Shown here piece after piece: positions 52,953 to 61,580 of a stretch of 64,000 nucleotides of DNA. The stretch's first letter is position 1. Each line of letters begins with the position of its first letter. The stretch covers positions 186,001-250,000 of the forward strand of contig JAHHIJ010000004.1 in assembly GCA_019358985.1 (NCBI GenBank), read 5' to 3'. The notes under the pieces were generated by a model. It was not told the DNA's origin. It saw only the letters and a list, made by a program, of their open reading frames with translations, and ran no database searches. The position numbers were made by a program, and so were the translations under genes. Source of the DNA: Tolypothrix brevis GSE-NOS-MK-07-07A (lineage in GTDB: Bacteria > Cyanobacteriota > Cyanobacteriia > Cyanobacteriales > Nostocaceae).

Positions 52953-53816
52953 ATGACTATCGACCATGACCGCTTATTTAAAGAATTAATTTCTACATTT
53001 TTTACGGAATTCATCGACCTATTTCTTCCTGCTATTGTCTGCGATATAGATAAAAACTCCATTCAATTTTTACCAGAGGAAGTACTCGTCGATGTGACTG
53101 CCGGAGATAAAAAAATCATAGATTTACTTGCAAAAGTAAAATACCAAGAAAAAGATACTTTCTTCTTAATTCATGTTGAAGCTCAATCTTACACACAGCA
53201 AGATTTTGCCAAACGAATGTTTAAATACTTTGCAAGACTTTACGAAAAATACGATTTACCAATTTATCCCGTTGTAATTTTCTCTTTTGATGAACCACTC
53301 AGACCAGAACCAAAAATACATAGCATTACGTTTCATAATTTAGATGTACTCAAGTTTGAATTTGCAGCAATTCAATTAAATAGAATTAGTTGGCGAGATT
53401 ATTTAAATCAACAAAACCCAATTGCCGCAGCATTAATGGCAAAAATGAATATTTCACCAGAAGAACGCCCGCAGGTGAAAGCAGAATGTTTGCGGCTATT
53501 AACTACTCTAAAATTAGACCCCGCACGAATGCAATTGATTTCTGGCTTTGTTGATACTTATTTAAATTTAAATGAAGCGGAAGAACAAACTTTTAAAGCA
53601 GTAATCAGTACAATGGGATTAGAAGAAAGGGAGGAATATATGGAAATCATCACAAGCTGGGAAAGAAAAGCTACCCAAAAGACATTAGAAACAGTAGTAC
53701 TTAATTCGTTACGTGAGGGTTTACCAGTGGAGACAGTAGCACGAATTACAGGGTTAACAGTAGAGCAAGTACAACAATTACAGCTAAAACTACCAGATTT
53801 CTCTAAAGAAGAGTAA
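52953..53816 (+). CDS. Rpn-family nuclease-like protein
   Basis: The 287-residue protein has DHDRLFKELISTFFTEFIDL, KKIIDLLAKVKY, FFLIHVEAQSYTQ (the D...E-x-Q nuclease core) and AKRMFKYFARLYEKYDLPIY, all typical of the large transposase-like nuclease group in cyanobacteria. The C-terminal half contains a helix-turn-helix-like end (GLPVETVARITGLTVEQVQQ). A nuclease role is inferred from the fold. It and the neighbour at 51888 point in opposite directions. Confidence 0.82.
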   Translation: MTIDHDRLFKELISTFFTEFIDLFLPAIVCDIDKNSIQFLPEEVLVDVTAGDKKIIDLLAKVKYQEKDTFFLIHVEAQSYTQQDFAKRMFKYFARLYEKYDLPIYPVVIFSFDEPLRPEPKIHSITFHNLDVLKFEFAAIQLNRISWRDYLNQQNPIAAALMAKMNISPEERPQVKAECLRLLTTLKLDPARMQLISGFVDTYLNLNEAEEQTFKAVISTMGLEEREEYMEIITSWERKATQKTLETVVLNSLREGLPVETVARITGLTVEQVQQLQLKLPDFSKEE

Positions 53817-53886
53817 AAAGAACAAAGTTAGGCGATGCCTGAGTTGGACTGGGCTAACGCACTTGATTTTCTGCAAATATTATAGA

Positions 53887-53998
53887 GGCGATCGCATTTT
53901 TTTAGAGAAGATTTTGTTAGTGCGATCGCAATTTAGTAAATGTAGTGACTGTCTTAAAAGTCAAGCGATCGCGGTATTTAGAAGAGTGCGATCGCATA
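53887..53998. repeat. HIP1-bounded repeats upstream of the VapBC-like operon end
   Basis: GGCGATCGCATTTTTTTAGA, GAAGATTTTGTTAGT, GCGATCGC, then GTAGTGACTGTCTTAAAAGT, AAGCGATCGC and GTGCGATCGC. The block GTAG..ACTGTCTTAAAAGTC also occurs at 54682, so it is a second shared block. Confidence 0.8.
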
Positions 53999-54006
53999 CA
54001 GTATCC

Positions 54007-54396
54007 TTACCAAGCTTCTGTTTGTAGGTTTTCAACTTCTTGAAAATGAGCATCTCGCGTAACAAGAATTAAATTATATTGAATGGCAACAGCCGCTATC
54101 CAAATATCATTTTCTGGTAATGGACGACCTTTGAGACCCAATTTATTCTTAATTTCACCATATTGACGGGAAGTTTCTACATCACATCCAATGACCGTAT
54201 TTCTGGCAATAAATTCCTCAATACGTTCTAAATTTCCTTGTGAACGCCCTGATTTTCTGGCACCGTAAAATAATTCACCAATAGCAACACTGGGAATAAA
54301 AATTTCTTCTGCATTTGCTAGATGGTTATTTACTATTGTATCATTTGCAAATAAAGCAATAATAATATTAGTATCAAGCAGGTATCTACCACTCAT
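54007..54396 (-). CDS. vapC: VapC-type PIN-domain toxin
   Basis: The 129-residue PIN ribonuclease has the acidic residues of the family: Asp in YLLDTNIII, Glu in GELFYGARKS, Asp in LPENDIWIAA and the final VTRDAHF. It should cleave tRNA or mRNA unless bound by the antitoxin whose gene overlaps its start by 11 bp. Which VapC subgroup is unclear. Confidence 0.9.
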   Translation of the reverse strand: MSGRYLLDTNIIIALFANDTIVNNHLANAEEIFIPSVAIGELFYGARKSGRSQGNLERIEEFIARNTVIGCDVETSRQYGEIKNKLGLKGRPLPENDIWIAAVAIQYNLILVTRDAHFQEVENLQTEAW

Positions 54397-54613
54397 CTAT
54401 ATCTACCTGCTCACAGCCTTCTTCAATTGCTTGGTACATCAACTGGATATCATTTGGCGATATTGTACCTGCAAAATTTAATAATTGTTTACCTGGAACG
54501 CCATGAATTTGCGAACCTCCTAAAGTTTGAGCAAACTCCAGCACTCGATATTGCAAGTCTTCAGGCATAGCTTTTAATTCTTCAATTAGCCGTTCAAGAA
54601 TCGATGTATCCAT
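54386..54613 (-). CDS. VapB-type antitoxin (DUF2281-like)
   Basis: The 75-residue protein (from ATG 54613 with GAGGA and a five-base spacing; an upstream ATG seven codons earlier has no such site) begins MDTSILERLIEELKAMPEDL, as in DUF2281 antitoxins, and ends with an acidic unstructured tail (EEGCEQVDIDEW) that would cover the toxin. It overlaps vapC by 11 bp, a sign of translational coupling. The upstream region up to 55035 contains HIP1 repeats. Confidence 0.85.
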   Translation of the reverse strand: MDTSILERLIEELKAMPEDLQYRVLEFAQTLGGSQIHGVPGKQLLNFAGTISPNDIQLMYQAIEEGCEQVDIDEW

Positions 54614-55035
54614 ATTTATCCTCATAATTTTCAATTCAGGTTGCTAGTCTTTCTTCTATGGTAGTAGAATCGCAATTCTTTGTAGCAACTGTCTTAAAAG
54701 TCAACCGATCGCTCTTTTGGTAATATTGGTTATTCTTATATCTAAACATTAGATAATAGTAGGCGATCGCATTTTTTTAGAGAATATTTTGTTGATGCGA
54801 TCGCCAGCACAATATAAAAGTAATCGCATTTTGGAGAACATATATTTTTGGTGCGATCGCAGTACTGAGAAGATAGCAATCGCATGTTTGAGAGAATATT
54901 TGGTGGTGCGATCGCGGTGTTAATGCCAATTTAAATAAAATTTGTGATGGATGGGCAATCGGGGCGAACAAATGTATGTTTTTATCGTGCTGATTTAGCA
55001 TTTGAGATTAGCCCTAAAAAAATGCAATTGTCATC
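54614..55035. other. 422-bp gene-free region with four HIP1-bounded repeat units
   Basis: 54682-54712 contains the block GTAGCAACTGTCTTAAAAGT next to CGATCGC. From 54763 to 54915 there are GCGATCGCATTTTTTTAGAG, AATATTTTGTTGAT-GCGATCGC, CAGCACAATATAAAAG, TTTTTGGTGCGATCGCAG and TTGAGAGAATATTTGGTG-GCGATCGC. The same spacer blocks recur at 51751, 52842 and 53887. No gene or RNA was identified. Confidence 0.75.
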
Positions 55036-55947
55036 TTAATTGTTGATATTCTCATGATGCGATCGCACATATGGATTAAAATTAATTAAATCTTCTATAT
55101 TCCGTTTCATTGTGTTACAAATATTGTCTAATTGCAAGTCATTTTCATCACGACCAAAGGGGTTTTCTATCTCTAAACCAATAGCTTCAATACCAAACAA
55201 AGTAAAACTAACTAAAGCTGTAATTAAACCCGTCCACCATCCCAGACTTTGCACTAGTTGAAAAGGTAACAAGAAGCAATATATTAATAGTAATTGTTTG
55301 AGATGGATAGCATAAGCTAGAGGTATGGGCGTTTTTAAAATGCGTTCGCAAGCTCCTAAACTATCCACGAGATTATTTAATAATTCTTGTATAGCTATTA
55401 ACTGATAATTACTTAGGCAATTACGCTTGTATTGCCTCTCTAAATAATCACCAATCCAGAAAGCAATTTTTAACGGGGCATTATTCAAAGTTTTTAGTTT
55501 TAGATACCGAGAATGTCCCATGAGTTCTTCTAATTCACAATTAATAGGTTCTCCCCGTAGGTGCAATTTAGTTGCAACAGAAAAAGCTACCAATAAATAT
55601 AATGCCGCATTTTTATTGTTTTTATCTTCTGGGGTTATTTCATCAATAGATACCAAAATTTGTCGTGCTAAATTTCGTGTATTATTCACCATAGAACCCC
55701 AGCATTTTCTACCTTCCCAAAATCGGTCGTAAGCTGTGTTTGTGCGAAACACAAGTAATAAACCTAAAACAATACTGGGAATAACGCTTTCAAAAATAGG
55801 CTGAGAAACAGGCAGTTTTAAATAATAAAGCAGAGAGATTAAAAATCCAAAAATACCATAAGATATAACTTTTTTATAAATTGCTGAGAGAATCGAACCT
55901 TTTAATTGAAAAGCTAGTTTTAACCAATGAAATTTTTTGCCGATCAT
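55036..55947 (-). CDS. Bestrophin-family anion channel
   Basis: The 303-residue protein (ATG 55947, with GAGGAA at a five-base distance; a TTG five codons earlier is less likely) has the bestrophin features: KLAFQLKGSILSAIYKKVISY, GLLLVFRTNTAYDRFWEGRK (the signature NxxxDRFWEGR-type) and the second transmembrane pair with LQSLGWWTGLITALVSFTLFG. Cyanobacterial members are thought to conduct chloride or bicarbonate. It lies in the accessory island. Confidence 0.88.
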   Translation of the reverse strand: MIGKKFHWLKLAFQLKGSILSAIYKKVISYGIFGFLISLLYYLKLPVSQPIFESVIPSIVLGLLLVFRTNTAYDRFWEGRKCWGSMVNNTRNLARQILVSIDEITPEDKNNKNAALYLLVAFSVATKLHLRGEPINCELEELMGHSRYLKLKTLNNAPLKIAFWIGDYLERQYKRNCLSNYQLIAIQELLNNLVDSLGACERILKTPIPLAYAIHLKQLLLIYCFLLPFQLVQSLGWWTGLITALVSFTLFGIEAIGLEIENPFGRDENDLQLDNICNTMKRNIEDLINFNPYVRSHHENINN

Positions 55948-56191
55948 GCAGTTCCTCGTCAAGAAAATTTAATAAACCGATATGAACATCTGATAACGTA
56001 AAAATAATAATTCGGCAAGTAGTACAAATGACAACAAGAAATCTACAGTTATAAATTTGAGATTGTTAAGGGCAGTAGATTTACTGATATTGTGGCAAAA
56101 TGCTTTCACTCCTCAGTCGGTGATTCATCGGTTGCTGTCGTCAAATCCGCAGTATAATGAATGCAGCAACACTCCTTTGAGGAATCTGCTA

Positions 56192-56866
56192 ATGACAGCA
56201 TCGGTAAAAGGTATACCACCATTAGAAAGTGGCGATCGCATCTCTCGCGACGAATTTGAGCGCCGATATACCGCGATGCCGCATATTAAAAAAGCAGAAC
56301 TGATAGAAGGAATAGTGTATATGGCGTCACCTCTACGTTTTAATAGTCATGGAAAACCCCACGCTAATCTTATCGGCTGGTTGTGGACTTATAAAATCGC
56401 TACTCCAGGCGTAGAGTTAGGTGATAATGTCACAGTACGCCTAGATTTAGATAATGAACCACAGCCCGATGTTGTACTGTTAATTGATCAACGCTTAGGG
56501 GGACAAGCACGTATTAGTGATGATGATTATGTAGAAGGTGCCCCGGAGTTAGTTGTAGAAGTTGCAGCTAGCAGCGCGGCAAACGATTTACATGACAAGA
56601 AAAGAGTATACCGTCGTAACGGTGTTCAAGAATATATCGTTTGGCAGATTTTAGAAAATAAAGTTAGCTGGTTCAGCTTGCAAAATAGCGAGTATGTCTT
56701 ACTAGAACCAGATGCAAATAATATCATCAAAAGTCGCGTATTTCCCGGTTTGTGGTTGGATCTGCCCGCATTATGTGCAGCAGAGATGACAAAAGTTTTA
56801 GCAGTGGTGCAACAAGGGTTAAATAGTGAAGAACACGCAGATTTTGTGCAGCGTTTAGCACGGTAG
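56192..56866 (+). CDS. Uma2-family (DUF820) putative endonuclease
   Basis: The 224-residue protein begins MTASVKGIPPLESGDRISRD at ATG 56192, preceded by GAGGA with a good spacing. The frame can be followed 45 codons upstream, but that part (RAVDLLILWQN...) does not look conserved. The Uma2 core is clear: EGIVYMASPLRFNSHG, LDLDNEPQPDVVLLID, GAPELVVEVAASSA and NGVQEYIVWQI. Located between the bestrophin and rca genes at the edge of the accessory island. Confidence 0.85.
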   Translation: MTASVKGIPPLESGDRISRDEFERRYTAMPHIKKAELIEGIVYMASPLRFNSHGKPHANLIGWLWTYKIATPGVELGDNVTVRLDLDNEPQPDVVLLIDQRLGGQARISDDDYVEGAPELVVEVAASSAANDLHDKKRVYRRNGVQEYIVWQILENKVSWFSLQNSEYVLLEPDANNIIKSRVFPGLWLDLPALCAAEMTKVLAVVQQGLNSEEHADFVQRLAR

Positions 56867-56961
56867 TATTAAATTAATTGTTAGAAAAAATTGGTTAGCC
56901 GCTGTTCCCTAGAAAAAACTAACATTAGATGAACAAGTATTAAATATTCGTTGACAGACTC

Positions 56962-58215
56962 ATGGGTTATTATATTGCTCCTCGCTTTCTAGATAAACTT
57001 GCCGTCCACATCACTAAAAACTTTCTGAATATTCCTGGTGTCCGAGTACCTGTAATTTTGGGAATTCATGGACGCAAAGGTGAGGGAAAGACTTTTCAAT
57101 GTGAGTTAGTCTTTGAGAAAATGGGTATTGAGGTAACTCTGATTTCTGGTGGTGAACTGGAAAGTCCAGATGCAGGAGATCCAGCGCGTCTGATTCGTCT
57201 GCGCTATCGAGAAACAGCAGAATTAATTAAGGTGCGCGGTAAAATGTGCGTGCTGATGATTAACGATTTGGATGCCGGTGCGGGACGCTTTGATGAAGGT
57301 ACGCAATACACTGTAAACACGCAGTTGGTAAATGCCACATTAATGAATATTGCTGATAATCCTACTGATGTACAACTTCCTGGAAGCTATGATTCAAACC
57401 CTTTACGTCGCGTGCCGATTATTGTTACAGGTAATGATTTTTCCACTCTCTACGCACCGTTAATTCGCGATGGTCGGATGGATAAATTTTACTGGGAGCC
57501 AGATCGCGATGACAAGGTGGGAATTGTTGGTGGGATTTTTGAAGCGGATGGACTTTCAAAACGGGAAATAGAAGAGTTTGTGGATAAATTTCCTCATCAG
57601 TCAATTGACTTTTTTAGCGCTTTGCGATCGCGCATTTATGACGAACAAATCCGCAACTTTATCCATCAAGTCGGTTTTGAGCAGATATCTCGACGTATAG
57701 TTAACAGTACTGAAAAACCACCAGAATTTAAGAACCCTGATTTTAGCTTGTCTCGCTTAATTGAGATGGGCAATTTTATGGTAATTGAACAAAAACGGGT
57801 GGAAAATTCTCAGTTAGTTGATGAGTACAATCGCTTAAATCGAGGCAGAAATTATCAATCTGCACCTACAAGCGTTGTGACACCGGTTAAACCGTCAAAC
57901 AATACAACCCAACCTGCAAAAACGAATGGTTCAAGTACACATTTGACCTTAGAAACACAAGAGCAAGTACGTCAGATTCTATCTCAAGGTTATAAAATTG
58001 GCATTGAACACGTAGATGAAAGACGCTTTCGCACCGGTTCTTGGCAAAGTTTTGCCGTTCCACAAATTGATGCCGAATCTGATGCTATATCAACTTTGGA
58101 ATTTTTTCTCGCCGAACATAGTAACGAATATGTGCGCTTGGTAGGAATCGAACCCAAGGCAAAACGTCGGGTTGTGGAAACGATTATCCAACGTCCGAAT
58201 GGGAAAGTTAGCTAA
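56962..58215 (+). CDS. rca: Rubisco activase with RbcS-like C-terminal domain
   Basis: AAA+ remodeller that removes inhibitory sugar phosphates from Rubisco. Walker A is GRKGEGKT (37-44), Walker B MLMINDLDAG, and sensor 1/arginine-finger segments RVPIIVTGNDF and IRDGRMDKFY are present. After a Pro/Thr/Asn-rich linker (about 290-325) comes a domain like the small subunit of Rubisco (LTLETQEQVRQILSQGYKIG, RRFRTGSWQSF and FLAEHSNEYVRL). This SSU-like domain recruits the protein to Rubisco and carboxysome condensates in related cyanobacteria. The rbcLXS operon is not in the window. Confidence 0.95.
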   Translation: MGYYIAPRFLDKLAVHITKNFLNIPGVRVPVILGIHGRKGEGKTFQCELVFEKMGIEVTLISGGELESPDAGDPARLIRLRYRETAELIKVRGKMCVLMINDLDAGAGRFDEGTQYTVNTQLVNATLMNIADNPTDVQLPGSYDSNPLRRVPIIVTGNDFSTLYAPLIRDGRMDKFYWEPDRDDKVGIVGGIFEADGLSKREIEEFVDKFPHQSIDFFSALRSRIYDEQIRNFIHQVGFEQISRRIVNSTEKPPEFKNPDFSLSRLIEMGNFMVIEQKRVENSQLVDEYNRLNRGRNYQSAPTSVVTPVKPSNNTTQPAKTNGSSTHLTLETQEQVRQILSQGYKIGIEHVDERRFRTGSWQSFAVPQIDAESDAISTLEFFLAEHSNEYVRLVGIEPKAKRRVVETIIQRPNGKVS

Positions 58216-58242
58216 TCCATCGGGTATTGCATTTATTAACCT

Positions 58243-58355
58243 GGCGTTGCTGATTAGATGTATGAAAATGATTGTGCGCTCTGGTCAAAACCCTTGATTA
58301 GACGTAGCATTGCTACGTCTAATCAAGGGGATTCATACCTGAATTCAGCAACGCC
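58243..58355. mobile_element. 113-bp miniature inverted-repeat element (family M3) with a nested palindrome
   Basis: Terminal inverted repeats GGCGTTGCTGA (58243-58253) and TCAGCAACGCC (58345-58355), extended by a similar ...TATGAA on both inner sides. In the middle lies a perfect 39-bp palindrome (58291-58329), CCCTTGATTAGACGTAGCA with its complement. A further TAGCA palindrome follows at 58368. It sits between the convergent rca and PG-binding genes. Confidence 0.75.
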
Positions 58356-58413
58356 ATTAACCTTTGTAGAGACGTAGCACTGCTACGTCTCATTAATTCA
58401 GCTTCAGGAATTA

Positions 58414-59115
58414 CTACTTCTTCCAAAGTTCAGTAAATCTCTTATATACATCTGGAGATATCTGACTTTGTAAGTAATTGAGCGCTTTATCTTGATGAGT
58501 TTTGGCTACATAAGAATTGCACACATCCGTTAGCTTAACTATCGCAGGATGGACATCATCAGTTTGTCGCCACTGGTTGGTAAACTCAATTAAAACGTCT
58601 GAACTTAACTGAGTTTGTAAATAATTTAGTGCCTCAACATAATTAGGCTTTTTCGGATTTTGTTTGAATTGGATACAAACATCTATCAGCCTGATATTAT
58701 TCGTTGATAAATTTGGTTGATTTAGGATTGTACGCGCTTCCTTCTCAGCAATACCATTCACCGACAAACCCTGTTTTTGCTCAAATCTCTTGACAGCTTC
58801 ATAAGTATTTGGTCCATAAAACGGCTTATCTGAAGGTATCTGAGCATCAGTGGCGAAACCGTGGCGCTTCAAGTTCTTTTGAAGTTGGGCGATTGTATCA
58901 TGCAACACTTTCTTGCTTTGATCGCCAGCAATACCATCAGCTTTGAGGGAGTAATCTTGCTGAAACTTTTTGATTGCTGTGACGGTGCGTTCATCTGTCA
59001 AAGGGTTGTTATTCGTCTTCCAGGGAGGATTGCTACCAGGATTACTATCAGGAGCTAGGTATCCGAACCCAGTTAAGATGTTACGGATGGCTTCGTTAGT
59101 ATAGTTAGTTGCCAT
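58414..59115 (-). CDS. Protein with two peptidoglycan-binding domains
   Basis: The 233-residue protein has two PG_binding_1 modules: ALTDERTVTAIKKFQQDYSL followed by DGIAGDQSKKVLHDTI, and FYGPNTYEAVKRFEQKQGL with NGIAEKEARTIL. A third, unrelated helical region (about 155-233) has two similar halves, ALNYLQTQLSSDV and ALNYLQSQISPDVYKRF. No signal peptide is visible. It lies downstream of the subtilisin-like gene on the same strand with a 219-bp gap that includes a terminator. Confidence 0.8.
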   Translation of the reverse strand: MATNYTNEAIRNILTGFGYLAPDSNPGSNPPWKTNNNPLTDERTVTAIKKFQQDYSLKADGIAGDQSKKVLHDTIAQLQKNLKRHGFATDAQIPSDKPFYGPNTYEAVKRFEQKQGLSVNGIAEKEARTILNQPNLSTNNIRLIDVCIQFKQNPKKPNYVEALNYLQTQLSSDVLIEFTNQWRQTDDVHPAIVKLTDVCNSYVAKTHQDKALNYLQSQISPDVYKRFTELWKK

Positions 59116-59275
59116 GCTTTTTGGTTCCTTGATTACTAAATTACTGATGCTGAAATCTGGGAAGACCGTTTTAAATTTTACACCTTCCTCGGCTTTAGCG
59201 ATCGCACTGGTTCACATTTAGATACCTACATAAAGTTTGATATCACTTTTATTGATATGGCGATCGCTCAACAAA

Positions 59276-59326
59276 AATTGTTGTAAATCCTCTAAACAAA
59301 AAATATTCGCAGGATTTACAACAATT
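59276..59326 (-). terminator. Intrinsic terminator after the subtilisin-like gene
   Basis: Perfect 16-bp stem AATTGTTGTAAATCCT (59276-59291) with AGGATTTACAACAATT (59311-59326); on the minus strand it is followed by a short T run. It begins eight bases after the end of the protease gene. Confidence 0.85.
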
Positions 59327-59334
59327 ATTTTAAC

Positions 59335-61344
59335 CTAAGAGATTCTCACAACTAATGCATAGGATTGTGGCTGAATAATTCGGTTAGCACGCACCACAAT
59401 TTCCACCTTTCCTGAAAGTACATTAGTCCAAATAATCTGTTCAACATTATTTCGTCGGTCGAAATCTGTTGAGGATGGTGGCATATTTCCGTGTCGCTCT
59501 TGACCTCCAGAACGCACAATTAAATCTAAGTCATTTTGAAGAGCTTCACCGGGAAAATCAGTCCACACCAATGTCACCTTCAAAAGTGAGTTTGATTCAC
59601 TGATTTCTACTTCAGTTTTTTCCTCTTCTCCAGTATCAAGTTTTGTGGATTCGCCCTTGAAAGTAACCTGCTCATTATCGTTTCTCGGTCCTACCGTTGC
59701 AGCTAAATCAACTCGACCAAATCCTTCTGAGAAGTTGGGAATTTCTCCCGCTTCCGAGGGAACATATTGACCGGCGATGTCTTTAGCTCCATTAATTAAC
59801 ATTGCCTTAACCAAAGCCGCACTTGGTTGGTGATTCTGTTGTAAAAAATACTCTCTCACCACAGCAGCGCAACCAGCAACTAGCGGTGTAGCCATGCTAG
59901 TACCAGCTAGAAAAGCATAAAGAGGATCTGTGGAGTTGCCAAAAAATGAATCAATTTTTGCGTCTCGCGAAAGAGTAGAAAGAATGGCAGTTCCGGGAGC
60001 AACAACATCTGGCTTGATTCGCTCATTTTGAGTTGGTCCTCGACTGCTAAAAGCTACCATGCCATCTGGGTTATTAGACCAGCCATCTGAAGCGATCGGC
60101 TCGGCGGTATAGCGACCCAAAACATTATATGGTTTTGATTGGTCTGGTCTGTTATTCTCAGAGGCTCCAACTGTAATACAATTCTTTGCGGTTCCGGGTG
60201 CCCCAATACTTTTATTATCAATCACGCCGTTGCGATCTGTGTCAGAGCCTTCGTTACCCGCAGCAAAGCAGATAACCATGTCTCGATGCTCCCACACAAA
60301 TTGGTCTACTTGTTGAGAATCCACCGTATATTGTCCGCGTGATGCCGCTCCCCAGGAGTTTGTATGAACGCGAGCTGCATCATTATCGTAAGGTTGTTTG
60401 AATAAGTTGTTCAGATCCTGGGGAAGTCCTCCCAAACCTCCTCTAGAATCGAGAATTGATTGAAGCACTAGCTTGGCTTTAGGAGCGGTTCCCTGAATCG
60501 CACCTCCCATTGTGTCAGATTTGCCATCACCCAAAACCGAGCCGGCTACGTGCGTACCGTGTCCTTGAGGGTCGTTAGCGGTTGACCGTCCCAAGGGGTA
60601 AAGCTTAACTACCCTGTCTGTAAAGGCTGGATGAACGTCTGTGGTTGAACCTTTGTCAAAACCAGTGTCGGCTACAGCGACAATTTGACCTTCTCCTTGT
60701 AAATTGGCTGTGGTGTGTGTCTGGTCTGCTTTTAGTACTTTGAGAGCTACATTATTGAAAAGTTGCCGTGGCACGTTTTCTTCAATGTGTCGAACCTCGT
60801 CAATTTTTGCCAAGTCTTCAAGATATTGAGGTTGAACCGAGAGTTTTATTGAGTTGCTACTAAATTCTACATCGCCAGGGTTTAATCTCGCAGCCGTAGC
60901 AATGCGATCGCGCAACTTATCATCAATGGAAACGTTATTATGAAACACAACTGTGACTTCTTTTGGCTGCCGCAACAGTGATATGTCAGCAGCTTTTATC
61001 GTTAATAAATTCGCTGTATCATTTTTTGATCCTATTACTAACTGAGGTGCGATTTTGAAGTCTTCTAAATAGACGTTTGCCCACTCAACAAAAGGCAAAT
61101 CCCGAATTGCATCCAAATTAGAAGGATTGTAACGACAAATGTAAGTATTTTCCGGTACGAATTCTAGAATTTCCGTACCTAAATTCGATAGCTGACTTTT
61201 CTGGTCGCGGTTTAAAGGTTGAGTTGATTGGATGAGAATATAATTTGATTTGGAACTGTCAGGACTAATTAGATTAGCAGAGATTATTGCATTTCTCTGA
61301 GCATCTGGATCGATTGATATACCATTGATAGTTATCTTAGCCAT
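59335..61344 (-). CDS. S8 (subtilisin-like) serine protease
   Basis: The 669-residue protein has the complete triad: Asp226 in VADTGFDKGS, His262 in QGHGTHVAGS and Ser483 in AGTSMATPLVAG, with the oxyanion Asn in AAGNEGSD. The N-terminal ~200 residues contain an I9-like inhibitor/propeptide pattern, and the C-terminal ~100 residues (LLKVTLVWTDFPGEALQNDL, HGNMPPSSTDFDRRNNVEQI) form the beta-jelly-roll of the KP-43 type. No signal peptide is seen, so it may be intracellular or exported non-classically. The PG-binding protein gene is downstream. A pentamer (ATGTC) repeat precedes the start. Confidence 0.88.
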   Translation of the reverse strand: MAKITINGISIDPDAQRNAIISANLISPDSSKSNYILIQSTQPLNRDQKSQLSNLGTEILEFVPENTYICRYNPSNLDAIRDLPFVEWANVYLEDFKIAPQLVIGSKNDTANLLTIKAADISLLRQPKEVTVVFHNNVSIDDKLRDRIATAARLNPGDVEFSSNSIKLSVQPQYLEDLAKIDEVRHIEENVPRQLFNNVALKVLKADQTHTTANLQGEGQIVAVADTGFDKGSTTDVHPAFTDRVVKLYPLGRSTANDPQGHGTHVAGSVLGDGKSDTMGGAIQGTAPKAKLVLQSILDSRGGLGGLPQDLNNLFKQPYDNDAARVHTNSWGAASRGQYTVDSQQVDQFVWEHRDMVICFAAGNEGSDTDRNGVIDNKSIGAPGTAKNCITVGASENNRPDQSKPYNVLGRYTAEPIASDGWSNNPDGMVAFSSRGPTQNERIKPDVVAPGTAILSTLSRDAKIDSFFGNSTDPLYAFLAGTSMATPLVAGCAAVVREYFLQQNHQPSAALVKAMLINGAKDIAGQYVPSEAGEIPNFSEGFGRVDLAATVGPRNDNEQVTFKGESTKLDTGEEEKTEVEISESNSLLKVTLVWTDFPGEALQNDLDLIVRSGGQERHGNMPPSSTDFDRRNNVEQIIWTNVLSGKVEIVVRANRIIQPQSYALVVRIS

Positions 61345-61390
61345 AGTTTTCTTTGCCTCTTCATCTGGGATAGTTTATCCAAGCATTATT

Positions 61391-61410
61391 ATGTCATGTC
61401 ATGTCATGTC
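61391..61410. repeat. (ATGTC)x4 microsatellite
   Basis: Four perfect ATGTC units 47 bp upstream of the S8 protease start, in its presumed promoter or 5' leader. A separate hairpin TGAGCGGTGAACCGCTCA lies at 61522-61539. Copy-number changes could alter expression, but this is untested. Confidence 0.7.
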
Positions 61411-61580
61411 AGCTTAGATTATAAGAATAAAATACTTGTTTAAGTCTCTCGATTCCTGAAAGGGATTTGTGCAAATATGCGAAACTAAACGTAAAGCACT
61501 TTCCTTCATATTTCTTCATACTGAGCGGTGAACCGCTCATTCACCCCCTTCTTCGTGAAGCCCATTAACTTCAAAGTTGA

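Noticed and set aside
51751-54915. Replication origin or attachment site at the HIP1 cluster
   Set aside because: HIP1 octamers are common all over this genome type, no DnaA-box cluster or integrase gene is nearby, and the repeats are spread over gene gaps rather than concentrated at one site.
56057-56191. 45-codon N-terminal extension of the Uma2 gene
   Set aside because: The ATG at 56192 has a strong ribosome-binding site and the family sequence begins there; the upstream stretch is not Uma2-like.
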